From the NCBI RefSeq assembly GCF_001050155.1, contig NZ_LFVY01000017.1, positions 1 to 64,000 on the forward strand: DNA of 64,000 nt, in the 5' to 3' direction. Position 1 is the first letter of the stretch. The number at the start of each line of letters is the position of its first letter. Source of the stretch: Nitratireductor soli. GTDB lineage: Bacteria; Pseudomonadota; Alphaproteobacteria; Rhizobiales; Rhizobiaceae. A model generated the notes under the pieces. The model ran no database searches, was not told where the DNA came from, and saw nothing but the letters and a program-made list of their open reading frames with translations. The position numbers and the translations under genes were made by a program. Positions 8,449 through 17,245 of the stretch are shown here, in pieces.

Positions 8449-10266
8449 ATGGCTGTCGAGGCTGCGCCACTCTATTATGAACCGCTGCTTCTGCTTGCCG
8501 GAGCCGTCGTCGCCGCACCGCTGTTCAAGCGCATCGGGCTTGGCACGATTCTCGGTTACCTCGCCGCCGGCATCGCCATCGGCCCGGTGGCGCGGCTGAT
8601 CGTCGATGGCCGCGAATTGCTGCACGTGGCCGAGCTTGGCGTGGTCTTCCTGCTGTTCATCATCGGTCTCGAACTGAAACCCGCCAGGCTGTGGGCCATG
8701 CGGCGCAGCATTTTCGGCCTCGGGCTGGCGCAGGTGCTGGTGACGGGCACGGCGCTGGCGCTGATCGGCGTGGTTCTGGCCGGCCTCTCCTATGGCGCGG
8801 CCTTCGTCATCGGCTTCGGCCTCGCCCTGTCGTCGACCGCCTTCTCCGTGCAGACGCTGGAAGCGCAGGGTGCGCTCAACCGGCACTATGGTCAGACATC
8901 GTTCTCCATCCTGCTGTTCCAGGATATGGCCATCGCGCCGCTTCTGGCGCTCATCCCCCTTCTGTCGCCCGGCGGCGAGGGCGCGGAGGCGATCAGCGGC
9001 GAGCGTTTCCTTCTGGCGCTGGGCAGCATCGCGGCACTGATCGTCGCCGGCCGCTACCTGCTCAACCCGCTGTTCCGCATCATCGCCAATACGGGCGCCA
9101 AGGAAGTGATGATCGCCGCCGCGCTTCTGGTGGTGCTCGGATCGGCCACGCTGATGCAGATCGCCGGGCTTTCCATGGCGCTCGGCGCCTTCATCGCCGG
9201 CGTATTGCTGGCAGAATCCTCCTTCCGGCACGAGCTGGAAGCCGACATCGAACCATTCCGCGGCCTCTTGCTCGGCCTGTTCTTCATGGCCATCGGCCTG
9301 TCCCTCGACCTCGGCATCATCAGCGAAAACTGGCTGATGATCCTCATCGCCGTGCCGATCCTGATGCTCGTCAAGGCGCTGATCCTCTTTGCGCTCTGCC
9401 GCATTTCCGGCAGCGAGCACAATGACGCGCTGCGCGTGGCTGCGCTCCTGCCGCAAGGCGGCGAGTTCGGCTTCGTGCTGTTCACCGCCGCAGCATCCGC
9501 CTTCATCTTTCCCTCGTCGACAGCCTCGCTGCTGATCGCCATCGTCACCGTGTCGATGGCGTTGACGCCCCTGTCCGTGCGCCTGGGAGAAATGCTGAGG
9601 CGCAGCGAAGCGAAAGAGGAGATGGACGAGGATTTCGACGGCGCCGGCTCAGACGTGATGATGATCGGCTTCTCACGCTTCGGCCAGATCGTCTCGCAGG
9701 TGCTGTTGTCGGGTGGAACCGACGTGACGATCATCGACCATTCGGCCGATCGCGTGCGGGCGGCGGGCCGCTTCGGCTTCCGCATCTATTTCGGCGATGG
9801 GCGGCGCAAGGAGGTGCTGGAAGCCGCCGGCATCCGCCGCGCCAAGCTTGTCGCCGTGTGCACGAACGGCGTCGCCGCCACCGACCGTATCGTCAATCTG
9901 ATCCGCGACGAATATCCGCATGTAAGGCTCTATGTGCGCTCCTACGACCGGGCGCACACGCTGTCGCTGCGCAACCGCGATGTCGAGTATGAAATCCGCG
10001 AGACCTCCGAATCGGCGCTGATGTTCGGCTGCAGGACATTGCAGGCGCTCGGCTCCAGCGAGGACGTCGCCCGCGACATCATCGAGGATGTGCGGCGGCG
10101 CGACGATGAACGGCTGGCGATCCAGGCGGTCGAAGGCATCTATGCCGGCAACGACAAGATGCGCGTGCGGCCGGTGACGCCCGAACCGCTGGTCAAGCCA
10201 AACCGCGAGGCCCGCCGCCTCGACCGGGAAACACCAGAAGAGGCTAAGGAAACGTTGGGGAATTAG
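8449..10266 (+). CDS. CPA2-family monovalent cation/proton antiporter with RCK_N domain (Kef-like)
   Basis: 605-residue inner membrane protein. Residues about 10-390 form the Na+/H+ exchanger (CPA2) domain with roughly a dozen hydrophobic helices (PLLLLAGAVVAAPLF, GVVFLLFIIGLEL, FGFVLFTAA). Residues about 400-520 form a TrkA-N/RCK nucleotide-binding domain beginning VMMIGFSRFGQ, with the Rossmann acidic residue in TIIDHSADR. It resembles KefB/KefC/YbaL potassium-efflux systems. The ion specificity is not determined. The start is ATG 8449; the frame is open far upstream but crosses the pmbA gene antisense. Confidence 0.93.
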   Translation: MAVEAAPLYYEPLLLLAGAVVAAPLFKRIGLGTILGYLAAGIAIGPVARLIVDGRELLHVAELGVVFLLFIIGLELKPARLWAMRRSIFGLGLAQVLVTGTALALIGVVLAGLSYGAAFVIGFGLALSSTAFSVQTLEAQGALNRHYGQTSFSILLFQDMAIAPLLALIPLLSPGGEGAEAISGERFLLALGSIAALIVAGRYLLNPLFRIIANTGAKEVMIAAALLVVLGSATLMQIAGLSMALGAFIAGVLLAESSFRHELEADIEPFRGLLLGLFFMAIGLSLDLGIISENWLMILIAVPILMLVKALILFALCRISGSEHNDALRVAALLPQGGEFGFVLFTAAASAFIFPSSTASLLIAIVTVSMALTPLSVRLGEMLRRSEAKEEMDEDFDGAGSDVMMIGFSRFGQIVSQVLLSGGTDVTIIDHSADRVRAAGRFGFRIYFGDGRRKEVLEAAGIRRAKLVAVCTNGVAATDRIVNLIRDEYPHVRLYVRSYDRAHTLSLRNRDVEYEIRETSESALMFGCRTLQALGSSEDVARDIIEDVRRRDDERLAIQAVEGIYAGNDKMRVRPVTPEPLVKPNREARRLDRETPEEAKETLGN

Positions 10267-10286
10267 AGCATTTGCACTGACCCGGC

Positions 10287-10410
10287 GCGTGGTTCGACAA
10301 GCTCACCATGAGGAGGACATCTGGTTGCATGGCAGGCCCATCTGCAGCGTCTCGAATTGAGGCTCCATGCCAAGCTCAATCGCTCTCATGGTGAGCTTGT
10401 CGAACCACGC
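10287..10410. repeat. Perfect 26-bp inverted repeat doublet (family D)
   Basis: A 26-base sequence at 10287-10312, containing GGTTCGACAAGCTCACCATG, is repeated as an exact reverse complement at 10385-10410, with 72 bases between. A GTTCGACAAGCTCACCATGA-type word is, from memory, a common dispersed repeat of proteobacteria. Here it forms a hairpin-capable doublet just downstream of the antiporter gene and downstream of the convergent patatin gene. Confidence 0.85.
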
Positions 10411-10496
10411 ACAACGCGGTTGCCGCAAGATCAGACACAACCGGCATCGGCGTGCATCGCACATCGTGACCCGGACCCGCAGCCCGCGAAAAGCCC

Positions 10497-11378
10497 CTAC
10501 GCTTTCTCGAGCCGCGCGACGGCGGTATCGATCGCCCGCTTCAACTCGTCGCGGATCGCCGCGGTTTCGGCCAGGATCGCGTCGATCTTCATGAAATCGA
10601 GCACGCGGAAACGCGACACGGCGGGGCGGATGAGAATGTCGGGATGCTTCTGCGACAGCTTCATGGCGGTGATCGACTGCATCATCAGCTGGCTGGAACC
10701 GAACATCAGTTCGATCGAGGTCGGCGGCTTGCCGCCCGTGTCGACGGGAGCGCCGACCACATCGACGGCAATCAGTATGTCCGCCTCGCCCTCGATCAGG
10801 TCGAAGGGCACGGGGTTGTAGATGCCGCCGTCGATCAGCGTGCGTCCGTTGCGCTCGACCGGACGGAAGACGGCCGGGATCGCCGCCGAGGCGGCCAGCG
10901 CCTGGCACAGGGGGCCGCGGTCGAGCACCGCCAGCTCATGGCCGTAATAGTCGGTTGCCGTGACCCGCAAGGGGATCGTCAGTTCCTCGAAAGTGTCCGG
11001 GACGGCCGGTGGCAGGAACGTCTTGATGATGCGTTCGGCGTTGAACTGACCGAAGCGGAAGCCGCCTTCGACCATTTCGGAAAAATTGCCCGGCCGCGCC
11101 CGCCACAGGCGGCTGGCCACCTCGGCGCGGCTGCCGAGGATGGCGCGCGCATGGGCGTGGATGTCCTTGCCGCGCATGCCGGCGGCAAATCCCGCCCCCA
11201 TCAGCGCACCGATGGAGGACCCGGCGATGACTGTCGGCCGGATGCCGAGCTCGTCCAGGACCTCGATGACGTGGATATGGGCCAGCCCGCGCGCGCCACC
11301 GCCGCCGAGCGCGACGGCGAAGCTCAGCCCATCGCTTGAAACCGCTGCCGCCTTGCCGCTGCCGCTTGCCGCCTGCAT
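10497..11378 (-). CDS. Patatin-like phospholipase family protein
   Basis: 293-residue serine hydrolase of the patatin family. The oxyanion loop GGGGARGLAH is near residue 27, the nucleophile elbow GSSIGALMGAGFA near residue 54, and the DGG catalytic Asp motif (LIDGGIYNPVP) near residue 183. It has the RssA-type bacterial patatin architecture with no signal peptide. Lipid acyl hydrolysis is expected, but the substrate is unknown. It begins 4 bases after the second M16 gene and is probably translated from the same mRNA. Confidence 0.92.
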   Translation of the reverse strand: MQAASGSGKAAAVSSDGLSFAVALGGGGARGLAHIHVIEVLDELGIRPTVIAGSSIGALMGAGFAAGMRGKDIHAHARAILGSRAEVASRLWRARPGNFSEMVEGGFRFGQFNAERIIKTFLPPAVPDTFEELTIPLRVTATDYYGHELAVLDRGPLCQALAASAAIPAVFRPVERNGRTLIDGGIYNPVPFDLIEGEADILIAVDVVGAPVDTGGKPPTSIELMFGSSQLMMQSITAMKLSQKHPDILIRPAVSRFRVLDFMKIDAILAETAAIRDELKRAIDTAVARLEKA

Positions 11379-11382
11379 GACG

Positions 11383-12699
11383 CTAGCCCCCGTTCTGACC
11401 CGCAGGCCCGATCACCAGCATGGCCGGCTTGGCGCTCAAAAGGCGCTGCGCGGCCTTCTTGACATCGTCCAGCGTGACGGCGTTGATCAGATCGGCGCGG
11501 CGCTGGATGTAGTCGATGCCCAGATCGTCCTGCTGCAGGCCAACCAGCGTGCGGGCGATCGCCGTCGACGAATCGAGATTGTTGATCGGATAGGAGCCGA
11601 TGACATAGGTCTTGGCCTCGTCCAGTTCCTTCTGCGTCGGTCCCTCGTCGCGCATGCCGTCCACGACATCGCCGATCACCGTCAGGGCAGCACCCGCCTG
11701 CTCCGAGCTGGTCGCGGTCTGGATGGCCAGCGTCTGCGCATAGTCGCGGCTGTTGAGATAGGACGTCGCGCCATAGGCCAGACCGCGCTTTTCGCGCACT
11801 TCGTTGAACAGACGCGAGGAGAAGGTCCCGCCGCCGAGAATCTGGTTCATCAGATAGGCGGCGAAGAATTCGGGATCATCGCGCTCGATGCCCGGGTAGA
11901 CGAGTTGCAACGTCGATTGCGGCAGCGGATAATCGACCCGCACTTCCTGGTCGAGCTTCGGCTGCATCGTTTCGACCGGCGTCAGTTGCGCGTCTTCCGG
12001 CAAGTCGCCGAACACCTTGTCGAGCGCGGCCCCGAGCGCCGCCGCGTCGATCGCGCCGACCACGCCGACGGTCAGGTTCGAACGGGCGAAAACGCGAGCG
12101 TGGAATGTCTTCAGATCGTCGGGCGTGATGCTGGCGAGGCTTTCAAGCGTCCCCTCGTCGGGGCGCGCATAGGGATGATCGCCATAAACCGCCTGCTCGA
12201 GCGCGCGGTATCCCTGCTTGTTCGGGTTGCGCTCGTCGGAGCGGATCCCGACGGCGATCTGCGAGCGGATGCGCTCGACGGGATCGGCATCGAAGCGCGG
12301 ACGGGTGACGGCCAGATGCAGGAGATCGAGCACGGCGTCGCTGTTTTCGGCGAGCATGCGGATCTGGCCGATGATGGTGTCGGAGCCGGCCTGGAAGGAC
12401 ATTTCGGCGCCGAGTTCCTCGAGCCGCTTCTGGAACACGTCGAAGGTCAGGTCGCCGGCGCCCTCGTCGAACAGGCCGGCCATCAGATTGGCCATGCCCT
12501 CCTTGCCCTGCGGATCCTGTACCGTGCCGCTCTTGAAGGCGAACTGGAAGGTGATGATGGGCAGCGAATGGTCTTCGACCAGCCAGGCGGTCACGCCCCT
12601 GTCGGAGGTGACATCCTGGATCTCGACCGCCGCACGGGCCGGCAGGGCAAGAACGATGATCAACGCGAGAAGCGTCGCGGCGGTAGAGAAACTGCGCAT
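11383..12699 (-). CDS. M16-family peptidase homologue lacking the HxxEH zinc motif
   Basis: 438 residues from the chosen start, with a signal peptide (MRSFSTAATLLALIIV to about residue 24). It has the M16 fold pattern, but the position where HxxEH should occur reads FDEGAGDLTFDVFQKRLEE, so zinc binding is lost. It is therefore probably the non-catalytic partner of the gene immediately upstream, as in two-subunit bacterial M16B enzymes. The C-terminal half keeps the KRGLAYG and SSRLFNEVREKRG family motifs. An alternative ATG at 12735 overlaps the upstream stop (ATGA) and has a good GAGGAGAA ribosome site. That start would add 12 residues. Confidence 0.92.
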   Translation of the reverse strand: MRSFSTAATLLALIIVLALPARAAVEIQDVTSDRGVTAWLVEDHSLPIITFQFAFKSGTVQDPQGKEGMANLMAGLFDEGAGDLTFDVFQKRLEELGAEMSFQAGSDTIIGQIRMLAENSDAVLDLLHLAVTRPRFDADPVERIRSQIAVGIRSDERNPNKQGYRALEQAVYGDHPYARPDEGTLESLASITPDDLKTFHARVFARSNLTVGVVGAIDAAALGAALDKVFGDLPEDAQLTPVETMQPKLDQEVRVDYPLPQSTLQLVYPGIERDDPEFFAAYLMNQILGGGTFSSRLFNEVREKRGLAYGATSYLNSRDYAQTLAIQTATSSEQAGAALTVIGDVVDGMRDEGPTQKELDEAKTYVIGSYPINNLDSSTAIARTLVGLQQDDLGIDYIQRRADLINAVTLDDVKKAAQRLLSAKPAMLVIGPAGQNGG

Positions 12700-12731
12700 G
12701 AAAAATCCTGCTGATGAAAATGCGGCGGGTA

Positions 12732-14105
12732 TCATGAGCGCTTCTCCTCGGCGGGCAGAAGGTATCCCTTGACCGCGTGCGACAGGTCCAGATAGCGCTG
12801 GGCGGCAGCCTGCACCTGGTCGACGGTGACGGCGGCAAGCCGCTCGGGAAGCCCGGTGATATCATCGACCGAACCACCCGTCGCCAGCGTCGAACCGAAC
12901 AGATTGGCGCTGCGCACCTGGCTGTCGCGCAGGAAGACCTGGTCGCGCAGGATCTTCGTCCGGGCGGTCTCCAGTTCCTCGGCGGTGATGCCGTCGGTCT
13001 TGATGCGGGCGATCTCCCTGTTCAACGCCTCCTCGACGGCGGCCAGATCGGCATCGCCGCGCGGCTCGCCGTAAACACCGATGGCCGAGTAGTCGTATGC
13101 GTTGCCCTGCAAATAGCTGCCGGCGCTGGCGGCGATCCCCTGCTTGACGACAAGCTCCTGGTAAAGACGGCTGCGCAGCCCCTCGCCCAGCACCTGCGAG
13201 AGAATGGCAAGCGCTTCGAACTCGCCCTTCTTCGCGGTGCGGTGAGATGGCGCGAACCAGTTGATGGAGAGGTTCGGAACGCTGACGCGGGGATCGCTGA
13301 ACGTGACGGTGCGGGCCGTCTTCTGATCCGGCTCCATCGGCCGGGCGCGCGGCGGCAAATCGGGGCCGCGCGCCACCTTGCCATAAGTGTCCTCGGCCAG
13401 CTGGCGCACGGTGTCGGCTTCGACATCGCCCGCCACCACCAGAATGGCGTTGTTGGGCGTGTAGTAGCGGTCGTAGAAGGCCTTCAGATCGTCATGGGTC
13501 AGGCCCTCGATCTCGCGCTGCCAGCCGATCACGGGAATGCCATAGGGGTGGTTCTGGTAGAGCGTGGCGTTCAGCTCTTCCGAGAGGATCGAGCCTGGCA
13601 CATTGTCGGTGCGCTGGCGGCGCTCCTCGAGCACCACCCGGCGCTCGGTCTCGATATTTTCCTCCGACAGCACCAGATGGCGCATGCGGTCGGCCTCGAA
13701 GCGCATCATGTCGCCCAGTTCCGTGGGCGCAACCTGCTGGTAATAGGCGGTGAAATCGTAGGAGGTGAAAGCGTTCTCATTGCCGCCGACAGCAGCGACG
13801 GCCTGCGAGAACTCACCGGAGGGATAGGTGTCCGTGCCCTTGAACATCAGGTGTTCGAAGAAATGCGCGATGCCCGATTTGCCTGGATCCTCGTCGGCGC
13901 TGCCCACCTTGTACCACAGCATGTGTGTGACGACCGGGGCGCGGTGATCGGGTATGACGACCACATCGAGACCGTTGTCGAGGGTGAAATTGGCGACGGC
14001 GGCGTCACCGCCCGCTTCGGCCGCAAGCGCCACCGACGCCGCGGCCAGGGAAAGGAAACCGGCGAATGCCGCCCGGCGCGCGGCAGCCGCGAGTGAGTAT
14101 CTCAT
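12732..14105 (-). CDS. M16 (insulinase/pitrilysin) family zinc metallopeptidase
   Basis: 457-residue secreted or periplasmic peptidase. A signal peptide spans about residues 1-29 (cleavage after ASVALAA is plausible). The inverted zinc motif HFFEH is at residues 81-85, with the distal glutamate in ENIETERRVVLEE. The C-terminal M16 domain follows, with SRLYQELVVKQG. Start ATG 14105 was chosen because it opens the signal peptide; the longer open frame upstream is antisense overlap with rsmD sequence. It pairs with the inactive paralogue downstream (ATGA overlap). Confidence 0.93.
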   Translation of the reverse strand: MRYSLAAAARRAAFAGFLSLAAASVALAAEAGGDAAVANFTLDNGLDVVVIPDHRAPVVTHMLWYKVGSADEDPGKSGIAHFFEHLMFKGTDTYPSGEFSQAVAAVGGNENAFTSYDFTAYYQQVAPTELGDMMRFEADRMRHLVLSEENIETERRVVLEERRQRTDNVPGSILSEELNATLYQNHPYGIPVIGWQREIEGLTHDDLKAFYDRYYTPNNAILVVAGDVEADTVRQLAEDTYGKVARGPDLPPRARPMEPDQKTARTVTFSDPRVSVPNLSINWFAPSHRTAKKGEFEALAILSQVLGEGLRSRLYQELVVKQGIAASAGSYLQGNAYDYSAIGVYGEPRGDADLAAVEEALNREIARIKTDGITAEELETARTKILRDQVFLRDSQVRSANLFGSTLATGGSVDDITGLPERLAAVTVDQVQAAAQRYLDLSHAVKGYLLPAEEKRS

Positions 14106-14196
14106 AAAGCAATCCCGTATCGTTCGGTTCAGCAACCAGCGCAGCATGGCATGCGCACGTGACGAGCGGAAGCTATCGGCGCAAAAGTGACGAAAC

Positions 14197-14751
14197 TCAG
14201 GCGCGTACCGCAAAGCTCGCGCAAGAGGTGCCGTATTCGCGCCGCTCGATGAGCGTGAAGCCGGCAGGAGGCTGGAATGGCGAGGCGGCCGCCTCCTCGA
14301 CCATGACGAGCGCGCCGGGCGACAGCCAGCCGCCGGCAAGCGCGGCGGCGAGCGCCCTTTCGCCAAATCCCTTGCCATAGGGTGGGTCGGCCAGAACCAG
14401 ATCGAAAGGCTGCATCGTGCCCGCATCGCCAAGCCTGGTGGCGTCGCGGCGAAAAATCTTGCTGCGCCCCTGCAGTGCGAGGGTTTCGACATTGGTGCGG
14501 ATCAGCCCGCGGGCAGCGGCCGTCTCCTCGATGAACAGGGCAAAGGCGGCGCCACGCGACAAGGCCTCGATCCCCAGCGCGCCGGTGCCGGCGAACAGAT
14601 CGAGCACCCGCGCGCCGGCAAGCCGGTCGGCGAAACGGTGCTCCAGAATGTTGAACAGGGCCTCGCGGGTGCGGTCGGTGGTCGGACGTATGGCGTCCGT
14701 GCGCGGCGCGGCCAGCACCCGGCCGCGAAACTCACCGCCGACAATGCGCAT
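14197..14751 (-). CDS. rsmD: 16S rRNA (guanine966-N2)-methyltransferase RsmD
   Basis: 184-residue SAM-dependent methyltransferase that modifies G966 of 16S rRNA. It shows the RsmD opening RIVGGEFRGRVL, the SAM motif VLDLFAGTGALGIEALSRGA near residue 46, and the catalytic LVLADPPYGKG near residue 120. It starts 3 bases after the rluB-like stop, so the two RNA-modification genes are co-transcribed. Confidence 0.96.
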   Translation of the reverse strand: MRIVGGEFRGRVLAAPRTDAIRPTTDRTREALFNILEHRFADRLAGARVLDLFAGTGALGIEALSRGAAFALFIEETAAARGLIRTNVETLALQGRSKIFRRDATRLGDAGTMQPFDLVLADPPYGKGFGERALAAALAGGWLSPGALVMVEEAAASPFQPPAGFTLIERREYGTSCASFAVRA

Positions 14752-14754
14752 GGC

Positions 14755-16464
14755 TCAGCGGCCTTTCGCCGGCTTGCCCGGGCGCGCGCCGGCAGGCCTG
14801 CCCTTGCCGGCCGCCGCCGGTTTGCCGGCGAATTTCCCACCCGGCTTGCCGAACGGCTTCGCACCGGGTTTGCCAAACGGCTTGCCAGCCGGCTTCGCAC
14901 CGAATTTCCCAGCCGGTTTCGCGCCTGGCCTGGCATCGGGGCGGGTGCCGCCGGGCTTGCGGTCTCCATGCGGCTCGGCCGAGCGCGGCCTGTCGCCGTC
15001 GGGGCGCGGCTTGCCCTTGCCGTGCGGCCGCGCCGAGAACGGCTTGTCGCCCTTGGGAAAACGTTCGCGCTCGCCGCCTTCCGGCCGGCTTCTGCCCGTG
15101 GGCTTGTCCCCGTCCTTGCGGAACGCTCCAGGAGCCCGCTTGGCGAACGACCTGCCGCGACCTTCACCGCCTTCGTCGGGCTTGTCCTTGCCAAACGGCC
15201 TCTCGGTGCGCGGTTTGCCGCTCCTGGCAAAACGATCGCGGCTACCGGCCTCGCCAGCCGGGCGCGCGCGCTCCTTGCCGGACGGCGCCGGCCTGGTTCT
15301 CGAGCGCGGCTTCTCCGCCGCCTGTTCTTCAGCCATCTCGGCCTTGCGCTTGCCTTGCGGCCGGGCGCCCGGCGCCATCCACACATGGGCGCCACGGCTG
15401 TGTCGCGCGCTGCCTTCGCGTCGCTCGTCATCGTCGCGCCGGCCACCGGGGCGCGTTTGAAGACGGCCGCGCATTTCCTCGCGATGCTCCTCGCGATCGC
15501 GCTTGCGGTTCTTGACGAAGCCCTCGCCGCCGATGCGCTCGCGCGGTTCGTCGCCGCGCGGCGGGCGCGCTTCACCCTTGTCGCCGGCGGGCGTCTTGCG
15601 TTCGCCGCGCACCGGCTTGTTGGAGAACGGCTTGGCGATCGGCGCCTCGAAATTGGCGCCCGCTTCGGCGATCAAGCGGTCTCCGAGCTGGTCGCGCAGC
15701 ATGCGGCCCTTGATTTCCTGCACCTCGCCTTCGCCCAGCGTGCCAAGCTGGAAAGGACCGTAGGACAGGCGGATCAGCCGCGTGACGTCCAGCCCCAGCG
15801 CGCCGAGCACATTCTTGACCTCGCGGTTCTTGCCCTCGCGCAGGCCGACCGTCAGCCAGGCATTCGAGCCCTGCTCGCGGTCAAGCGTCGCCTCGATGGC
15901 ACCGTAGAACACGCCATCGACGGCAATCCCCTCCTTCAGCCCTTCCAGGGCCGTCGCATCCACCTTGCCGTGGACGCGCACACGATAGCGGCGCAGCCAG
16001 CCGGTGGACGGCAATTCCAATGTGCGCGCCAGGCCGCCATCATTGGTCAGCACCAGAAGACCCTCGGTGTTGATGTCGAGCCGGCCAATGGTAATGAGGC
16101 GCGGAAGGCCGGGCGGCAACACGTCGAACACGGTCTGGCGACCTTGCGGATCGCGATTGGTGGTGACCAGGCCGGCGGGCTTGTGGAACAGGAAAAGGCG
16201 CGTTCGCTCGACTTCCGGCAGCGGCTTTCCATCCACTTCGATGCGGTCGGAGGGGCCGACATTCAACGCCGGCGTCGTCAGGACCTTGCCGTTGACCGTC
16301 ACGCGGCCGGCCGCAATGATCGCCTCGGCATCGCGGCGCGAAGCAACACCGACCCGCGCCAGGCGCTTGGCGATGCGCTCGCCCTTGCTGGCGGAAGGGT
16401 CAGCCTCTGATGCCTTCTGAGCGCTGTCCTTACGGGGTGAAGTCTTCGGTCGGTCGCTGGTCAT
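14755..16464 (-). CDS. Pseudouridine synthase RluB-like with very long basic low-complexity tail
   Basis: 569 residues from ATG 16464. Residues about 20-85 form an S4 RNA-binding domain (ERIAKRLARVGVASRRDAE). Residues about 85-250 form an RsuA/RluB catalytic domain with the Asp-containing GRLDINTEGLLVLTND. The remaining 300 or so residues are Arg/Lys/Gly/Pro-rich: first mixed charged, then runs of GKP, AKP and FGKPG units at the extreme C-terminus. E. coli RluB is about half this length. The catalytic core predicts 23S rRNA pseudouridylation (position 2605 for RluB). The tail probably binds RNA, which is inference. Confidence 0.93.
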   Translation of the reverse strand: MTSDRPKTSPRKDSAQKASEADPSASKGERIAKRLARVGVASRRDAEAIIAAGRVTVNGKVLTTPALNVGPSDRIEVDGKPLPEVERTRLFLFHKPAGLVTTNRDPQGRQTVFDVLPPGLPRLITIGRLDINTEGLLVLTNDGGLARTLELPSTGWLRRYRVRVHGKVDATALEGLKEGIAVDGVFYGAIEATLDREQGSNAWLTVGLREGKNREVKNVLGALGLDVTRLIRLSYGPFQLGTLGEGEVQEIKGRMLRDQLGDRLIAEAGANFEAPIAKPFSNKPVRGERKTPAGDKGEARPPRGDEPRERIGGEGFVKNRKRDREEHREEMRGRLQTRPGGRRDDDERREGSARHSRGAHVWMAPGARPQGKRKAEMAEEQAAEKPRSRTRPAPSGKERARPAGEAGSRDRFARSGKPRTERPFGKDKPDEGGEGRGRSFAKRAPGAFRKDGDKPTGRSRPEGGERERFPKGDKPFSARPHGKGKPRPDGDRPRSAEPHGDRKPGGTRPDARPGAKPAGKFGAKPAGKPFGKPGAKPFGKPGGKFAGKPAAAGKGRPAGARPGKPAKGR

Positions 16465-16558
16465 GGTGGCCCTTGCCTGTGGAGCGCTGCGCATCCTTAT
16501 CGATGCGCAACGGGCACTCCGGCTCTCTTAAACTACGCGGCGCGCTTTGCGAAATCGA

Positions 16559-16592
16559 TTTCGATTTGGTTTTCGATTTGGTTTTCGATTTC
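16559..16592. repeat. 12-bp tandem repeat, about 2.7 copies
   Basis: The unit TTCGATTTGGTT is repeated head to tail between the divergent rluB-like and tadA genes. A TATAGA hexamer at 16604-16609 lies just downstream and may be a -10 box for tadA. No gene is seen here. Confidence 0.7.
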
Positions 16593-16689
16593 CGGGCGGA
16601 TGCTATAGAGGCGGCTAGGTATCAACTTGGTCCGCCAGTTGCGAGCAAAAAGATTGAGCGATCGGGCGAAAGCGAAATACAGCGCCTTC

Positions 16690-17127
16690 ATGGATGCGGC
16701 CATCGAGGAGGCCCGCCTGGCCGCCGCGCGCGGCGAGGTGCCCGTCGGCGCGGTGATCGTGCGCGACGGGGCGATCCTGGCACGGGCCGGAAACCGCACC
16801 CGCGAGCGCAACGACCCGACGGCCCATGCGGAGATCGTGGCGATCCGCGAGGCTTGCGCCGCGCTCGGATCCGAGCGGCTCGTCGATGCCGATCTGTATG
16901 TGACGCTGGAGCCCTGCGCCATGTGCGCCGGGGCGATTTCGTTCGCCCGCATCAAGCGTCTTTATTTCGGCGCCGAGGATGAAAAGGGCGGCGCGGTAAC
17001 CAGCGGCGCCCGCTTCTTCAGCCTGCCCACCTGCCATCATGCGCCGGATGTCTATGCCGGCATCGGCGAGAGCGAGGCAGCGGCGCTGCTCAAATCATTC
17101 TTCCGCGCACAGAGGACAAATGATTAG
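16690..17127 (+). CDS. tadA: tRNA adenosine(34) deaminase TadA
   Basis: Converts A34 to inosine in tRNA-Arg(ACG). The 145-residue protein has the deaminase zinc motifs HAE (in NDPTAHAEIVAIR) and PCAMCAGA, and ends with the TadA-type FFSLPTCHHAPDVYAGI. Known TadA proteins usually carry a few residues before the FM(D/E) segment. A TTG at 16654 or 16627 could therefore be the real start; a TATAGA -10-like box at 16604 would allow either. No strong ribosome site precedes ATG 16690. Confidence 0.93.
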   Translation: MDAAIEEARLAAARGEVPVGAVIVRDGAILARAGNRTRERNDPTAHAEIVAIREACAALGSERLVDADLYVTLEPCAMCAGAISFARIKRLYFGAEDEKGGAVTSGARFFSLPTCHHAPDVYAGIGESEAAALLKSFFRAQRTND

Positions 17128-17141
17128 CGCGTCTGCGCTTT

Positions 17142-17245
17142 AGAGCGCCGTGCGTCCTTTTGGACGCACAAAGGACGCTCCATCTTCTTGTTTTTCCGCA
17201 TTTATGCGGACGTCAGGTGATTCCACCTGACTGCAAAATGCTTTA
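17142..17245 (+). repeat. Composite B-A intergenic repeat
   Basis: The B element (17142-17180, GAGCGCCGTGCGTCC with its inverted GGACGC partner) is followed by an A element at 17186-17245. The A element contains the palindrome CCGCATTTATGCGG and the hairpin TCAGGTG/CACCTGA. The copy lies between the convergent tadA and lipoprotein genes, where it could act as a two-way transcription stop. Confidence 0.85.

Noticed and set aside
11086-12714. A 542-codon plus-strand frame
   Set aside because: Opposite the M16 and patatin genes, with no recognisable domain.
14638-16410. A 590-codon plus-strand frame opposite the rluB-like gene
   Set aside because: Shadow of the basic repetitive tail; the minus strand has S4 and pseudouridine synthase motifs.
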